Shown: positions 7,706 to 16,863, counted from the first letter of the stretch. The stretch is DNA of 64,000 nucleotides from Mycobacterium saskatchewanense (GCF_010729105.1 NZ_AP022573.1:1426001-1490000); one strand, 5' to 3'. The notes: a model not told the origin generated them from the sequence alone. Numbers and translations are program-made.

Positions 7706-9013
7706 CTATCGAGGCAGCGGCTCGCCTCGCGTCTCGGGCGCCAGCGGTATGACAATGAGCCCGATGGCGAAGGCGACGGCCGTCAGCGCAACGGGCAGGC
7801 CCAGCGTGTGGGTGCGCAACACCGCCGCCCCAAGGATGAAGTTCACTCCTGCGCCGACGAACCGGCCGAATGATGTGCAGAACGCAAACGCCGTCGCTCG
7901 CACGCGCGTCTCGAACTGCTCGGGCAACCACAGACTGAAGAGCGCGAAGTTGCCGCCGAAGAAACCGAGCACGAACAGCCAGGCGATGAACGGCGCGAGT
8001 CCGTGCGGTAGGTAGTACGCCCACCCGAAGCTCCCGGTGATCGACACCGCCATCCCGGCGAAATAGATCGCGAGTGTCTTTCGCCGGCCGAATCTTTCGG
8101 CCAGCACCGGCAAAACCACACACCCGAGGATCGTGCCGATCGACAGCAGGCCGGTGGCCCACGACGCCGTCCTGGTCGCTCCGTTCTTGTCCAGCCCCGC
8201 GTTGTGCGCCAACTGGATCACGGCCGACGGCTCATAGACGGTGCCGGCCCACAGGCCGACGATCGCGATCGTCACCAACGCACAGGCCACCCAGGTTCGG
8301 CGCCGGTAGCGCGCCCCGAGAATCTCGCGCAGCGGCTTCACGTGGACTCGCGGCCCCGCCTCGGCCTGCTGCCACTTCTCGGTTTCCTGCACCCGGGTGA
8401 GGATCATGATGGCGACGAAGACCGGCACTGCGCCCGTCAAAAACATTGCCCGCCAACCGAAATGCACGCCGACGGTGTAGTTCAGCGCAGCCGCCAGGAA
8501 GAATCCGGCGTAGTAACCGGTCTGCAGGTAGCCCGCACCCATCTTGCGCCGGTCCTCCGGCCACGCCTCGGCTACGTACGTGCCCGCCAGCGCCCACTCG
8601 CCACCGATGCCGACACCCGCCACGAAGCGGAAAATCGCCAGTTGCCAGACGTTTTCCGCCGCCGCGGAGAGCCCGGTGAAGATGGCGAAGGTGAAGATGG
8701 TCGCAGCAAGCACCTTGGTGCGCCCGAACCGGTCGGCGAGCGGGCCCCACACGAAGGACAGCCCCCAGCCCACCAGGAACAGGGCGAACAGGATGGAGCC
8801 GGCGAGCCCGACATGGGCCGGCGTCGCGGTGAAACCCGAACGCGGCAACAGTTCGGTGAGTGCGGGCGTCAGCACGAGTGCGTAGATGAACGAATCCATC
8901 CCGTCGAGAGTCCAGCCCGTCCACGCACCCCAAAAGCCCGCGATCTGAGAGCGGTTCAGCGGTGTACGGGTTTTGGGCGGGCTCGCCTTCGTCGATTGCG
9001 TCGTTGCACTCAT
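7706..9013 (-). CDS. MFS transporter (aromatic/carboxylic acid:H+ symporter type)
   Basis: A 435-residue, 12-helix permease. The loop 2-3 motif GPLADRFGRTKVLA and its second-half counterpart PVLAERFGRRKTLA are present. The first helix carries WTLDGMDSFIYALV with the acidic D-G-x-D pair typical of the aromatic-acid and metabolite:H+ symporters, and GVGIGGEWALAGTYVAE follows helix 4. A GGAGG site precedes the ATG at 9013. It diverges from a GntR/FCD regulator, which I infer controls it. The substrate is probably a small organic acid. Confidence 0.85.
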   Translation of the reverse strand: MSATTQSTKASPPKTRTPLNRSQIAGFWGAWTGWTLDGMDSFIYALVLTPALTELLPRSGFTATPAHVGLAGSILFALFLVGWGLSFVWGPLADRFGRTKVLAATIFTFAIFTGLSAAAENVWQLAIFRFVAGVGIGGEWALAGTYVAEAWPEDRRKMGAGYLQTGYYAGFFLAAALNYTVGVHFGWRAMFLTGAVPVFVAIMILTRVQETEKWQQAEAGPRVHVKPLREILGARYRRRTWVACALVTIAIVGLWAGTVYEPSAVIQLAHNAGLDKNGATRTASWATGLLSIGTILGCVVLPVLAERFGRRKTLAIYFAGMAVSITGSFGWAYYLPHGLAPFIAWLFVLGFFGGNFALFSLWLPEQFETRVRATAFAFCTSFGRFVGAGVNFILGAAVLRTHTLGLPVALTAVAFAIGLIVIPLAPETRGEPLPR

Positions 9014-9109
9014 CTTGCCTCCAATGGCCCTTTGAGTCGGTGGTGACGACCGCCCGGGATCGCTTACCTGCGAGGGTGTTTACGGATTACGCCTGTGGCG
9101 ATGCGTCAC

Positions 9110-9121
9110 ATTGTATATAAT
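9110..9121. promoter_or_regulatory. GntR operator overlapping the -10 of a leaderless gntR promoter
   Basis: The 12-mer ATTGTATATAAT is an inverted repeat with five of six positions matching. Its right half is a consensus -10 (TATAAT, 9116-9121). Six bases then separate it from the ATG at 9128, the spacing expected if transcription starts at the A of the start codon. FCD-type GntR regulators often bind similar GTATAC-centred palindromes, so autoregulation and control of the divergent transporter are likely. The surrounding region, 9014-9127, is the shared promoter. Confidence 0.55.
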
Positions 9122-9127
9122 ATAGTG

Positions 9128-9877
9128 ATGAGCGTAACAGGCCCTTCGTCGTCGGACAATGCTCTGGCCGTCTTGCCCGCCGCAGTATCGCTAGCCGAGC
9201 GGGGCAGCACGTCGCGGTTGATCGCTAACGCGCTGCGAGCGGCGATCGTCGACGGCAGCCTCCCACCCGGCGCGCCGCTTCGCCAGGACGCCATCGCGCG
9301 GCATTTCTCCGTCAGTGCGATCCCCGTTCGCGAGGCCTTGCGGCAGCTCGAAAGCGAGGGCTGGGTCAACGTGGAGATGAACAAGGGGGCTACCGTCGCC
9401 CCGCTGTCCGCCGACGAGGCGCGCGAGATCTACGAGATACGGGCCGCCCTGGAAAGCCTCGCCATCGGGCTGGCGATACCCGCTCACACACCGCAGTCGC
9501 TGCGGCGCGCGGACGAGCTGTGCAAGGCGGCCGCGGCCGAGACCGAACCGTCGCTGTACGTCGCCCGAAACGAGGCGTTCCACACGAGCCTCTACGAGCC
9601 TGCCGCGCGGCCCCAACTGCTCGCGATGATCGGGATGCTACACGAGCGCAGCGAGCGCTACCTGCGCCTGAAGTTCGGCTTGCCGTCATACAAGCGCGAC
9701 TCCGACCGCGAGCACGCGGCACTGCTCAAGGTTGTGCGTCGGGGCGACATGGAGTCGGCCCAATCTCTGGTCAGCAAGCATCTCGTCGGCACCGGCGAGC
9801 TGCTTTACCGCGTGCTGCGCGAGGATCCCCAGGCCATCGGCGCTGCCGCGGCCCCGGCACGGAAGCCGCAGGGGTAG
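9128..9877 (+). CDS. GntR-family transcriptional regulator, FCD (FadR) subfamily
   Basis: A 249-residue regulator. The winged helix occupies residues about 25-95 (LRAAIVDGSLPPGAPLRQD, then IARHFSVSAIPVREALRQLESEGWV). The C-terminal FCD helical bundle follows, with EIYEIRAALESLAI, the metal-ligand region RNEAFHTSLYE and SDREHAALLKVVRRGD. FCD domains usually bind an organic acid, often with a metal held by Asp and His residues. An in-frame start at 9095 exists, but the ATG at 9128 fits the promoter spacing. Probable target: the divergent MFS gene. Confidence 0.88.
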   Translation: MSVTGPSSSDNALAVLPAAVSLAERGSTSRLIANALRAAIVDGSLPPGAPLRQDAIARHFSVSAIPVREALRQLESEGWVNVEMNKGATVAPLSADEAREIYEIRAALESLAIGLAIPAHTPQSLRRADELCKAAAAETEPSLYVARNEAFHTSLYEPAARPQLLAMIGMLHERSERYLRLKFGLPSYKRDSDREHAALLKVVRRGDMESAQSLVSKHLVGTGELLYRVLREDPQAIGAAAAPARKPQG

Positions 9878-9878
9878 A

Positions 9879-10094
9879 TCAGCGCTGCAGCGGCCGCCGG
9901 CTGACCGGGGCGGTGAAGCCTTCGGTGTCGTCGAAGAACGCCCACCGCCCGTCGTCATCGACCTCCATCCGCCAGCCCAGTTCGGAACTACCCGCGACGG
10001 TGTCGACGAACCACCCGTGGGCGGCCTCCGCGCTGGCAAAGTTCTTCGATGCGACAACCCGGCCGTGCGGGTCGATAACTCGAAACTGAGCCAT
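9879..10094 (-). CDS. Small conserved protein of unknown function
   Basis: A 71-residue protein reading MAQFRVIDPHGRVVASKNFASAEAA at its start, then WRMEVDDDGRWAFFDDTEGF. The pattern of alternating strands and acidic turns suggests a small beta-rich domain with one helix around AEAAHGWFVDT. There is no signal peptide or membrane segment. It ends one base past the stop of gntR and is transcribed convergently to it. No family name can be given. Confidence 0.55.
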   Translation of the reverse strand: MAQFRVIDPHGRVVASKNFASAEAAHGWFVDTVAGSSELGWRMEVDDDGRWAFFDDTEGFTAPVSRRPLQR

Positions 10095-10188
10095 GGGATG
10101 TGATTATCCCTGCTGAACGCCTTTCAATCGCCCCAACCGCACGTTTGCTAGCGAACAGCCGACGCGGCGCGTCCGGCAATCGGCGGTC

Positions 10189-12123
10189 CTACACCGTGCG
10201 GGCCAGGCGCTCGGCGAGCAGCTCGGCGAACCGGGCCGGGTCTTCCAGCGCGCCCCCCTCCGCGAGAAGCGCTGTGCCATAAAGCAACTCCGCGGTTTCG
10301 GCGACGGCGGGGTCGTCGGCGCGGTCTCGATGTGCCTGGCGCAGGCCGGTGACGAGCGGATGATTGGGGTTCAGCTCCAGGATCCGCTTGCCGACCGGAA
10401 CATCCTGCCCGGAGGCCCGGTAGAGGCGGGCGAGGGCCGGGGTGATCCCGAAAGCGTCGGTGATGAGGCAGGCCGGCGACTCGGTCAGGCGGGTGGACAG
10501 CCGCACTTCCTTGACGTGGTCGGCCAACGTCTCCTTCAACCACGTCAGGAGGTCGGCGAAGTCCTTCTGCTGCTCTTCGCGTTCGGCCTCGCTGGCCTCC
10601 TCCTCGGCGCCCAGGTCCACCTCGCCCTTGGCGACCGACTGCAGCGGCTTGCCGTCGAACTCGCTCACCACACCCACCCACACCTCGTCGACGGGGTCGG
10701 TGAGCACCAGGACCTCGTAGCCCCGGGCCTTGAACGCCTCGAGGTGCGGCGACTTCAGGATCTGCTGACGCGTCTCACCGGTGGCGTAGAAGATCTGGTC
10801 CTGGCCCTCCTTCATGCGCCCCACGTACTCGGCGAGGGTGGTGGGCTCCTCGTCGCTGTGCGTGGTGGCGAACGAGGAGATCTGCAGCAGCGTCTCCTGA
10901 TTGTCAGTGTCCGACAGCAAACCTTCCTTAACGACTCTGCCGAACTGCGTCCAGAAGGTTCGGTAATCTTCCGGCCGCTCGGACTGCAGGTCCTTGATGG
11001 TGGAGAGCACCTTCTTGGTCAGCCGGCGGCGGATGGCCTTGATCTGCCGATCCTGCTGCAGGATCTCACGAGATACGTTGAGCGACATGTCCTGCGCGTC
11101 GACGACACCCTTGACGAAGCGCAGGTACTCCGGCATGAGGTCCTCGCAGTCGCCCATGATGAACACCCGCTTGACGTAGAGCTGGATGCCGGTTTTCGCG
11201 TCGCGGTTGAACAGGTCGAACGGCGCGTGGGAAGGGATGAAGAGCAAAGCTTGATATTCGAACGTGCCCTCGGCCTTCATCGCGATGATCTCGAGCGGAT
11301 CGTCCCAGGCGTGCGCGATGTGCCTGTAGAACTCCTTGTACTCCTCGTCGGAGACCTCTTCTTTGGGTCGCGCCCACAGCGCCTTCATCGAGTTGAGCGT
11401 CTCGGTCTCCGTCGTGACCGTCTCCTCGCCGCCCTCCTCCTCGGCGGGGATGCGCCGCTGGACCTCCATGCGGATGGGCCAGGCGATGAAGTCGGAGTAC
11501 TGCTTGACCAAGCCGCGCAGCTTCCAATCCGACGTGTAGTCGTGCAGCTCGTCCTCGGCGTCCTCGGGCTTGAGGTGGAGGGTGACCGCCGTGCCCTGCG
11601 GGGCGTCGTCGACGGATTCGATCGTGTAGGTGCCCTCGCCGCTCGATTCCCAGCGGGTGGCCTCGCTCTCCCCCGCCTTGCGGGTGAGCAGCTCGACCTT
11701 GTCGGCGACCATGAAGCTCGAGTAGAACCCGATCCCGAATTGGCCGATCAGCTCGTCGGACGCGCCCGCGTTCTGGGCGTTCTTGGCCTCGCGGAGTTGC
11801 TGTCGCAGTTCGGCCGTGCCCGACTTGGCCAGCGTGCCGATCAGGTCCACGACCTCGTCGCGCGTCATCCCGATGCCGTTGTCGCGAATGGTCAGAGTGC
11901 GCGCCTGCCTGTCCACCTCGATCTGGATGTGCAGATCCGACGTGTCGACGTCGAGATCCTTGTTGCGCAGCGCCTCGATCCGCAGCTTGTCCAGCGCGTC
12001 GGAGGCGTTCGAGATCAGCTCCCGCAAGAACGAATCCTTATTGGAGTAGACCGAGTGGACCATCAAATCCAGCAGTTGTCGTGCCTCAGCCTGAAACTCC
12101 AAGTGCTCGACACGCGCGTTCAT
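10189..12123 (-). CDS. htpG: Molecular chaperone HtpG (Hsp90)
   Basis: A 644-residue bacterial Hsp90, the normal length for HtpG. The GHKL ATPase domain carries the family signature YSNKDSFLRELISNASDALDKLR (residues about 26-48), DNGIGMTRDE and GQFGIGFYSSFMVAD with the ATP-lid glycines. The middle domain includes FIPSHAPFDLF and LYVKRVFIMGDCEDLMPEYLRFVKGVVD, and the C-terminal dimerisation domain ends LLAERLARTV. A GAAGGGA site precedes the ATG. It is a cytosolic homodimeric ATP-driven folding chaperone and appears monocistronic. Confidence 0.97.
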   Translation of the reverse strand: MNARVEHLEFQAEARQLLDLMVHSVYSNKDSFLRELISNASDALDKLRIEALRNKDLDVDTSDLHIQIEVDRQARTLTIRDNGIGMTRDEVVDLIGTLAKSGTAELRQQLREAKNAQNAGASDELIGQFGIGFYSSFMVADKVELLTRKAGESEATRWESSGEGTYTIESVDDAPQGTAVTLHLKPEDAEDELHDYTSDWKLRGLVKQYSDFIAWPIRMEVQRRIPAEEEGGEETVTTETETLNSMKALWARPKEEVSDEEYKEFYRHIAHAWDDPLEIIAMKAEGTFEYQALLFIPSHAPFDLFNRDAKTGIQLYVKRVFIMGDCEDLMPEYLRFVKGVVDAQDMSLNVSREILQQDRQIKAIRRRLTKKVLSTIKDLQSERPEDYRTFWTQFGRVVKEGLLSDTDNQETLLQISSFATTHSDEEPTTLAEYVGRMKEGQDQIFYATGETRQQILKSPHLEAFKARGYEVLVLTDPVDEVWVGVVSEFDGKPLQSVAKGEVDLGAEEEASEAEREEQQKDFADLLTWLKETLADHVKEVRLSTRLTESPACLITDAFGITPALARLYRASGQDVPVGKRILELNPNHPLVTGLRQAHRDRADDPAVAETAELLYGTALLAEGGALEDPARFAELLAERLARTV

Positions 12124-12227
12124 GCGATTCCCTTCATTTCCCGTCAGGACTTGACGTCCCCAAATTTACCCAGTCGTTCAAGCCCGGCGACCGCCACCGC
12201 CGACACCCCCGGCCGTACCCTGGACAG

Positions 12228-12848
12228 ATGTCTGTTGCTCAGCGCGAACGCGCCGCCCTCGTCGACACCATGCGCGGCGTCGGGCCGGACGCGCCGACCC
12301 TCTGCGAAGGTTGGACGACGCGGGACCTGGCAGCCCACCTCGTGGTCCGCGAGTATCGCCCCGACGCGGCACCCGGGATCCTGATTCCGTTCTTCGCCTC
12401 TCACACCGAGAAGGTGCAGAACGAGGCGGCCGAGCGCACCGACTGGGACGAGTTGCTGACCAAGGTCGCGTCGGGCCCGCCGCTGTACTCGCCGCTCAAG
12501 CTCCTCGACCCCGTGGCCAACGTCGCCGAGATGTTCATCCATCACGAGGACGTGCGGCGCGCGCAGCCGGACTGGGAGCCACGCGTGCTCGAACAAAAGC
12601 TGGTGGCCATGCTGCGCCGCACGCTCCCGCTGATGGCCCGGCTCACGCTGGCCAAGGTTCCCGGTCGAGTGGCATTGCGCACTCCCGAAGGCAAAACCGT
12701 CCTGACCGCCGGGCGAGGACCGGCGGTCACGGTGACCGGCCTGCCCGAGGAGTTGCTGCTGTTTGCCGTCGGGCGCGAGGCCCGCGTCGACTTCGAGGGC
12801 GACGCGGCGGCGGTGCAGGCGGTTCGCGACGCACCCAAGGGCCTATAG
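12228..12848 (+). CDS. TIGR03085-type DinB/maleylpyruvate-isomerase-fold protein
   Basis: A 206-residue protein, MSVAQRERAALVDTMRGVGPD onward. CEGWTTRDLAAHLVVREYRPDA carries the conserved W-x-x-x-D-x-x-H segment, FIHHEDVRRAQPDWEPR the later His-His-Glu cluster, and a small C-terminal sterol-carrier-like segment follows. The histidines fit a metal site of the mycothiol-dependent isomerase fold. A TACCCT box at 12216-12221 sits six bases before the ATG, suggesting a leaderless transcript. It diverges from htpG. Catalytic role unknown. Confidence 0.78.
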   Translation: MSVAQRERAALVDTMRGVGPDAPTLCEGWTTRDLAAHLVVREYRPDAAPGILIPFFASHTEKVQNEAAERTDWDELLTKVASGPPLYSPLKLLDPVANVAEMFIHHEDVRRAQPDWEPRVLEQKLVAMLRRTLPLMARLTLAKVPGRVALRTPEGKTVLTAGRGPAVTVTGLPEELLLFAVGREARVDFEGDAAAVQAVRDAPKGL

Positions 12849-12859
12849 CCCCGGCGGGG

Positions 12860-12986
12860 TCAGCCGAACGCGGTGCGAAGATCTTCGGCCATGGTCGTCG
12901 GCGAGCTGCACGAGGTTCGGCTCCCGCCGCGCCGCGCGGACGATCAAGTCCCAGTACGTCGCGCCGCCCGGCGCGTCCTCAGCCAA
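12860..12986 (-). pseudogene. Possible frameshifted small-gene remnant
   Basis: Directly behind the stop of the thioesterase-like gene, a TTG-initiated frame reads LAEDAPGGATYWDLIVRAA and continues REPNLVQLADD. A one-base shift then gives MAEDLRTAFG and a stop at 12860. Joined, it would be about 41 residues. The acidic, helical composition looks coding, but the break and the weak start argue for decay. No family recognised. Confidence 0.25.
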
Positions 12987-13832
12987 CTAGGGCACCGAGC
13001 CCGCCGAGGGCGGATTGAACCCGGGCTGCGCGATGGCGACGGACACGCACGCGCCGACGGGTCCCGTCCCGTCGACCAGGACCGCCGAGCCGTTGGCCAC
13101 CCCGTCGTGGCTGGAATGAGTCAGCGAGGCCAGCCCGAGGTAGGGACCTCGAGGGAGCCGGCTGAGCGTGAGGGTGTAGTCGACATTGATGAACTGCAGC
13201 CCGCCGGTACCCCAATTGGCGATCGAGGCGGTGATATCGGCGGCCATCGCCGCTCGGGCGAAGGGGGTGAGCGCTTCGCCGTCGATCAACGGGCGCGTTT
13301 CGTGCAGCCAGGTGTATTTGGGCCCCGGTGCGTGGCCCCAGGCGGGGTCGGGGTTCTGGATCTCCGATCCCCAACCGTAGGTTCGCAGGAACAGCGTGGG
13401 GTGCGATCCGTCGTCGGTCACCGGGAGAGGTGGCATCCGCACCTCGTGCGACCACACGTGACCCTCGGGCTGGGGGCCGCGCCGCAAAAACAGCGCGCTC
13501 GCGCGCGCGACCGGGGTGCCGCCCTGGACGATGACGGCCTCGACGAGCCGCAGTCGCCGCCGGTCGTGGTGCACGGTGGTGCACACTTCCATCGGCTCCG
13601 GTGCGGTCGGTCGGGGCAGGTCGACCGTCAATCGGGCGGGCTGCAGCTGCGGGTCGTCCACCGCGCGCTCGACCGCCCACCCCAACAGCCCGCCGACCAC
13701 GTGACCGCTAAGCGACGGGCCCCATCCCCCACGCGCGACTTCGGTTGGGACAAAGCGGTTTTCGTCCCGCCAGAAGTATGGCGGCTGCCCTGTGGGGTGG
13801 ACTTCGTCGGCCACGGTGTTCGGCTCAGTCAA
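12987..13832 (-). CDS. Acyl-CoA thioesterase-like (hotdog-fold) protein
   Basis: About 281 residues from a TTG at 13832, chosen because AAAGG lies upstream and because the longer in-frame version adds a basic, low-complexity leader. Features are GGWGPSLSGHVVGGLLGWAVE, TVDLPRPTAPEPMEVCTTVHHDRRRLRLVEAVIVQGGTPVARASALFLRR and a second half with GGLQFINVDYTLTLSR. These match a double-hotdog thioesterase-like protein of mycobacteria. It probably acts on acyl-CoA esters, but the catalytic residues are not obvious. It is alone between a convergent gene and the VIT1-type gene. Confidence 0.65.
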   Translation of the reverse strand: MTEPNTVADEVHPTGQPPYFWRDENRFVPTEVARGGWGPSLSGHVVGGLLGWAVERAVDDPQLQPARLTVDLPRPTAPEPMEVCTTVHHDRRRLRLVEAVIVQGGTPVARASALFLRRGPQPEGHVWSHEVRMPPLPVTDDGSHPTLFLRTYGWGSEIQNPDPAWGHAPGPKYTWLHETRPLIDGEALTPFARAAMAADITASIANWGTGGLQFINVDYTLTLSRLPRGPYLGLASLTHSSHDGVANGSAVLVDGTGPVGACVSVAIAQPGFNPPSAGSVP

Positions 13833-13962
13833 TGCACGACCTTTATGAGACCCAATGAGAACGGCAACTGTAGATGTTACAGTTCGCGACCCTGTGCCCC
13901 GGCGGCTCCCGCTGTTCGGGGCAAAGCGTTTGCCCCAGAACGGCGTTCGCGGGTCCCGGACG

Positions 13963-14685
13963 TCAGCCGATCGCCGCGCCCACGAGGTGACCGATCGCAT
14001 AGGTGATCGCCAACGCGAGGCCGCCGCCGATCACGTTGCGGACCACCGCCCGGCCCTTCGGCGCCCCGCCCAGGCCCGCGGACACCACCCCGGTGACGAC
14101 CAACGCCATGAGGACCGCGACGACGGTGACGGGGATCCGCCAAGCCGTCGGTGGCGCCAGGATCGCGATCAATGGCAACAACGCGCCGATGGAGAAGGCG
14201 AAGGCAGAGGACAGGGCCGCCTGCCATGGGTTGGTCAGCTCATCGGGATTGATGCCGAGCTCCACCTCGGCATGGGCAAGCAGCGGGTTGTGGTCGGTGA
14301 GCTCCTCGGCGACGGTGCGCGCGGTCGCCGCCGTCAGGCCCTTGGCCTCGTACAGCGCGGCGAGCTCGTCCAGCTCGGCCGCCGGGTCGTCGTGCAATTC
14401 CCGCCGCTCCTTTATCAGCAGCGCCTTCTCGGTGTCACGCTGGGTACTGACGGACACATACTCCCCCAGCGCCATCGACACGGCGCCGGCGACCAGCCCG
14501 GCGCTTCCGGCCGTCAAGATCGGGCTGCGCAGCACCGTTGCCGCGGCGACTCCGACGACGATGCCGGCCGTGGAGACAATTCCGTCGTTGGCGCCCAGCA
14601 CTCCCGCGCGCAACCAGTTCAACTTCGACGACACCGACCCCACGTGCGGTTCGGCGGGGTGCGACGTATTAGACACGTTAGACAC
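13963..14685 (-). CDS. VIT1/CCC1-family Fe/Mn transporter
   Basis: A 240-residue protein from a GTG at 14685; the sequence upstream in this frame is unlike the family. It has five helices in the VIT1/CCC1 order. LRAGVLGANDGIVSTAGIVVGVAAA opens the domain with its conserved N-D-G, then GAVSMALGEYVSVSTQRDTE carries the S-M-x-x-G-E-Y-x-S signature. A cytosolic helical metal-binding insert with several Glu follows, then two C-terminal helices. Family members export Fe2+ or Mn2+ from the cytosol by proton exchange. No metal regulator gene is adjacent. Confidence 0.88.
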   Translation of the reverse strand: MSNVSNTSHPAEPHVGSVSSKLNWLRAGVLGANDGIVSTAGIVVGVAAATVLRSPILTAGSAGLVAGAVSMALGEYVSVSTQRDTEKALLIKERRELHDDPAAELDELAALYEAKGLTAATARTVAEELTDHNPLLAHAEVELGINPDELTNPWQAALSSAFAFSIGALLPLIAILAPPTAWRIPVTVVAVLMALVVTGVVSAGLGGAPKGRAVVRNVIGGGLALAITYAIGHLVGAAIG

Positions 14686-15058
14686 GCGGAAACCATATCC
14701 ATCCCGAAAGCGGTCGACCAGCAAACCAAGCCTTGCCAAAGGTGGTCTAGCTGCACAGTTGCGATGGCGCCGGCGGGCCGGACGCGTGCGGCCGCTTTCG
14801 GTGTGCAGCCACGGCTTTCGGTGTGCGCCGTGGGCGGGCCCGCCCGGCCTGTCGTCGCCTTCAGCGCACACCAGAGTGCGTGTTTGCACGGTCGGCGGCG
14901 CGGCCTTCGGTGACCCCAATCACAGTCTGGGGCGCCAGATGTGGGCGAACCAAACGTTTCGCATGGTCCGTTCAAAGGCTATCCATAGGCGACCTATATA
15001 GCGTCAGCTGCGTAGGGGGTCACGTGTCTACAAGCTTCCTAATAGATAGGTGAGGACC
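14686..15058. promoter_or_regulatory. 373-bp intergenic region with two promoters and a 13-base repeat
   Basis: No gene seen. GCTTTCGGTGTGC occurs twice, at 14794-14806 and 14814-14826, and an inverted GCGCACAC lies at 14863. A TATATA box near 14993 may serve the Gly/Pro-rich gene at 15059. Confidence 0.3.
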
Positions 15059-15676
15059 ATGAAGTTGAAGCAATTTGTCGGGGGGATCACCATAGCCGGC
15101 GCGTTGAGCGCCGCCGCCCTGGGCGTGGGCGCCGGTTCGGCAGCGGCCGCGCCCGGCGGGCTGCCTTCGGCGCCAGGTCATGGCGCCCCGCCCGCAGACT
15201 TCCACGCTCCGACCGCGCCGGGTCCCGGTGGACCTGGCGGGCCCGGACCCGGCGGTCCCGGTGGACCTCCGGGTGGGCCCGGCGGGCCCGGTCATCCGGG
15301 CGGACCTGGCGGCGCCGGGCCAGGCGGGCCCGGTCATCCGGGCGGACCCGATGGCCCGGGCGGGCCGGGCGGGCCCGGTCATCCGGGCGGACCCGATGGC
15401 CCGGGTGGGCCCGGCGGTCCGGGCGGGCCTGGTCCGGGAGGCTGGCATGGCGATCCGCACCGCGGATACTTCCACAACGCCCCATGGGGAGACGGGCCCG
15501 CGCCGTGGGGCCCGGGTGAGCCGCCAAGGCCGGCCTGGGACAGGCCGCTACCGCCGCCCGGCGGCGCGTGGGGCTATGGCCCGATCAACTACTACGGCTA
15601 CCAAGAAACCCCCGTGTGGGATCCCGGATTCAACCAATGGGGCTTCTGGTTCTTCGGGGTGTGGATCCCGCTGTAA
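15059..15676 (+). CDS. Secreted Gly/Pro-rich repeat protein
   Basis: A 205-residue protein. Residues 1-33 form a signal peptide with a basic start (MKLKQFVGG), a hydrophobic core and an Ala-rich cleavage region. Residues about 55-130 are an irregular (G-P-G-G-P) repeat with GPGHPGGP and GGPDGPGGP units. The C-terminus is aromatic and Pro-rich (GYGPINYYGYQETPVWDPG, then WGFWFFGVWIPL). An AGGTGAGGA site lies just upstream of the ATG. The repeat is collagen-like in composition but not in strict triplets. It is probably exported and wall-associated; function unknown. Confidence 0.75.
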   Translation: MKLKQFVGGITIAGALSAAALGVGAGSAAAAPGGLPSAPGHGAPPADFHAPTAPGPGGPGGPGPGGPGGPPGGPGGPGHPGGPGGAGPGGPGHPGGPDGPGGPGGPGHPGGPDGPGGPGGPGGPGPGGWHGDPHRGYFHNAPWGDGPAPWGPGEPPRPAWDRPLPPPGGAWGYGPINYYGYQETPVWDPGFNQWGFWFFGVWIPL

Positions 15677-15700
15677 AGCGGCCTAAAGCTAGTTCGCAGG

Positions 15701-15732
15701 ACGGCCGCCTCGCCGAATGGTGAGGCGGCCGT
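15701..15732 (+). terminator. Rho-independent-type hairpin
   Basis: Perfect 11-base arms ACGGCCGCCTC (15701-15711) and GAGGCGGCCGT (15722-15732) enclose a 10-base loop, 25 bases after the stop of the Gly/Pro-rich gene. No T-run follows. Confidence 0.65.
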
Positions 15733-15903
15733 TGTGCGTCCACACCTGATCCGCGTGGGACTTTTGGCCTTCGCCCGTGGGCCCTATGCCATGCAAAAGC
15801 CGTGCTCTCCGGCCCTCGTCTGTGTTGTCTCGATCGCGAAACAATGAGGTCACGAATTGCGTTGGACCATGCGCTGTCGAGCTGGTGATCAGAAGGGACC
15901 ACA

Positions 15904-16224
15904 ATGTCGAAGGCCCTGGCGAAAGTCCTACACACCGCCGCGGTATTGCTTGTCGTCGCATCGGGCGTCTGCGCCTTCGCAGCGCTGGTCGCGGGGTCGC
16001 CCCTGCAATTCGGAGTGGCGCTGGCCCTCTGCGGCGCGGGTTGGATCGCCGTCGACTACATCGAACGCGCGATTGACCGCCGACGGCGCGCAATCCCGGC
16101 CGTCCGGGTCAACCCCGGGTACGGATCGGTGCGCGTGGTGTATGTCGGTGGCCCCAAGGCGCGTCCGTTCGTTGGACCGGCGGCGGCGCCCCGCATTCGG
16201 CGAGAGCCCGTCCGGGTTTCCTGA
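15904..16224 (+). CDS. Small two-helix membrane protein, unknown
   Basis: A 106-residue protein with two hydrophobic segments, VLLVVASGVCAFAALVAG and LQFGVALALCGAGWIAVDYI. A basic cluster (ERAIDRRRRA) and a soluble tail containing VRVVYVGGPKARPFVGP follow. The basic residues after helix 2 place the tail in the cytosol. A GAAGGGA site precedes the ATG. It ends six bases before a convergent methyltransferase. No family recognised. Confidence 0.55.
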   Translation: MSKALAKVLHTAAVLLVVASGVCAFAALVAGSPLQFGVALALCGAGWIAVDYIERAIDRRRRAIPAVRVNPGYGSVRVVYVGGPKARPFVGPAAAPRIRREPVRVS

Positions 16225-16230
16225 CGGCTT

Positions 16231-16863
16231 CTACTCCTTGGCGCCGACGGTGATCAGGTCGGACACGATCCGAGTCCAGACCGGCCGCGCAATGCGGTGC
16301 TGATCGCGGACCGCGAATCCCGCGCCCTCGAACAACACCCGCATCTCGGCCGGCGACGGGTTATGTTGCGGCTTCCACCGATTCGCGCCGGAAGGTTGCA
16401 GCGCCGCTTGCCGCGTGCTGAGGGCCGCCACGGCAACCAGACCGCCGGGCGCCAGCACCCGGTGGAATTCCCGCAACGCTGCGGGCTGGTCGAAGAAGTG
16501 AAATGCCGAGGTGGTCACGATGGCATCCAGCGCGCCGTCGCCGAACGGGAGCTGCTCGGCCGGGCCGCGCAACCACGTGACCCGATCCGACCTCGCGCGC
16601 GCCTGAGCGAGCATGCCGTCGGACATGTCAACACCGTACGTCTCGTCCGGGTGCAGCTCCCGCTCGATCCGGTCGCTGAGAATGCCTGTGCCGCAGGCAA
16701 TATCGGCGATGCGGCGAGATCCGTGTGCGCGCAGCGCGGCGATCACCTCGTCGTGCGGGGGACGGTAGATCCACTGCTGCAGGACCGGGAGGTCGTAGAC
16801 CGGGGCAAGCAACCCGAACAGCCGGGTGACCGCGTCGTTGAGCCCCCGGCGCGGCGCCGTCAT
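16231..16863 (-). CDS. Class I SAM-dependent methyltransferase (UbiE/COQ5-like)
   Basis: A 210-residue Rossmann methyltransferase. Motif I is [15 protein letters not shown] (residues about 53-67), motif [15 protein letters not shown], motif [23 protein letters not shown], and post-[14 protein letters not shown]. This is the general order of small-molecule methyltransferases. The acceptor is unknown. Its start overlaps the stop of the upstream minus-strand methyltransferase by four bases (ATGA), so the two are translationally coupled and may act on the same pathway. Confidence 0.82.
   Translation of the reverse strand: MTAPRRGLNDAVTRLFGLLAPVYDLPVLQQWIYRPPHDEVIAALRAHGSRRIADIACGTGILSDRIERELHPDETYGVDMSDGMLAQARARSDRVTWLRGPAEQLPFGDGALDAIVTTSAFHFFDQPAALREFHRVLAPGGLVAVAALSTRQAALQPSGANRWKPQHNPSPAEMRVLFEGAGFAVRDQHRIARPVWTRIVSDLITVGAKE

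Noticed and set aside
10330..12384. 684-codon plus-strand frame opposite htpG
   Set aside because: HtpG is unmistakable on the other strand; the frame is Leu/Val/Asp-rich antisense.
15217..15436. The GC-rich repeats as a CRISPR-like or tandem DNA array
   Set aside because: The repetition follows codons for Gly and Pro within an open frame with signal peptide; there are no spacers.
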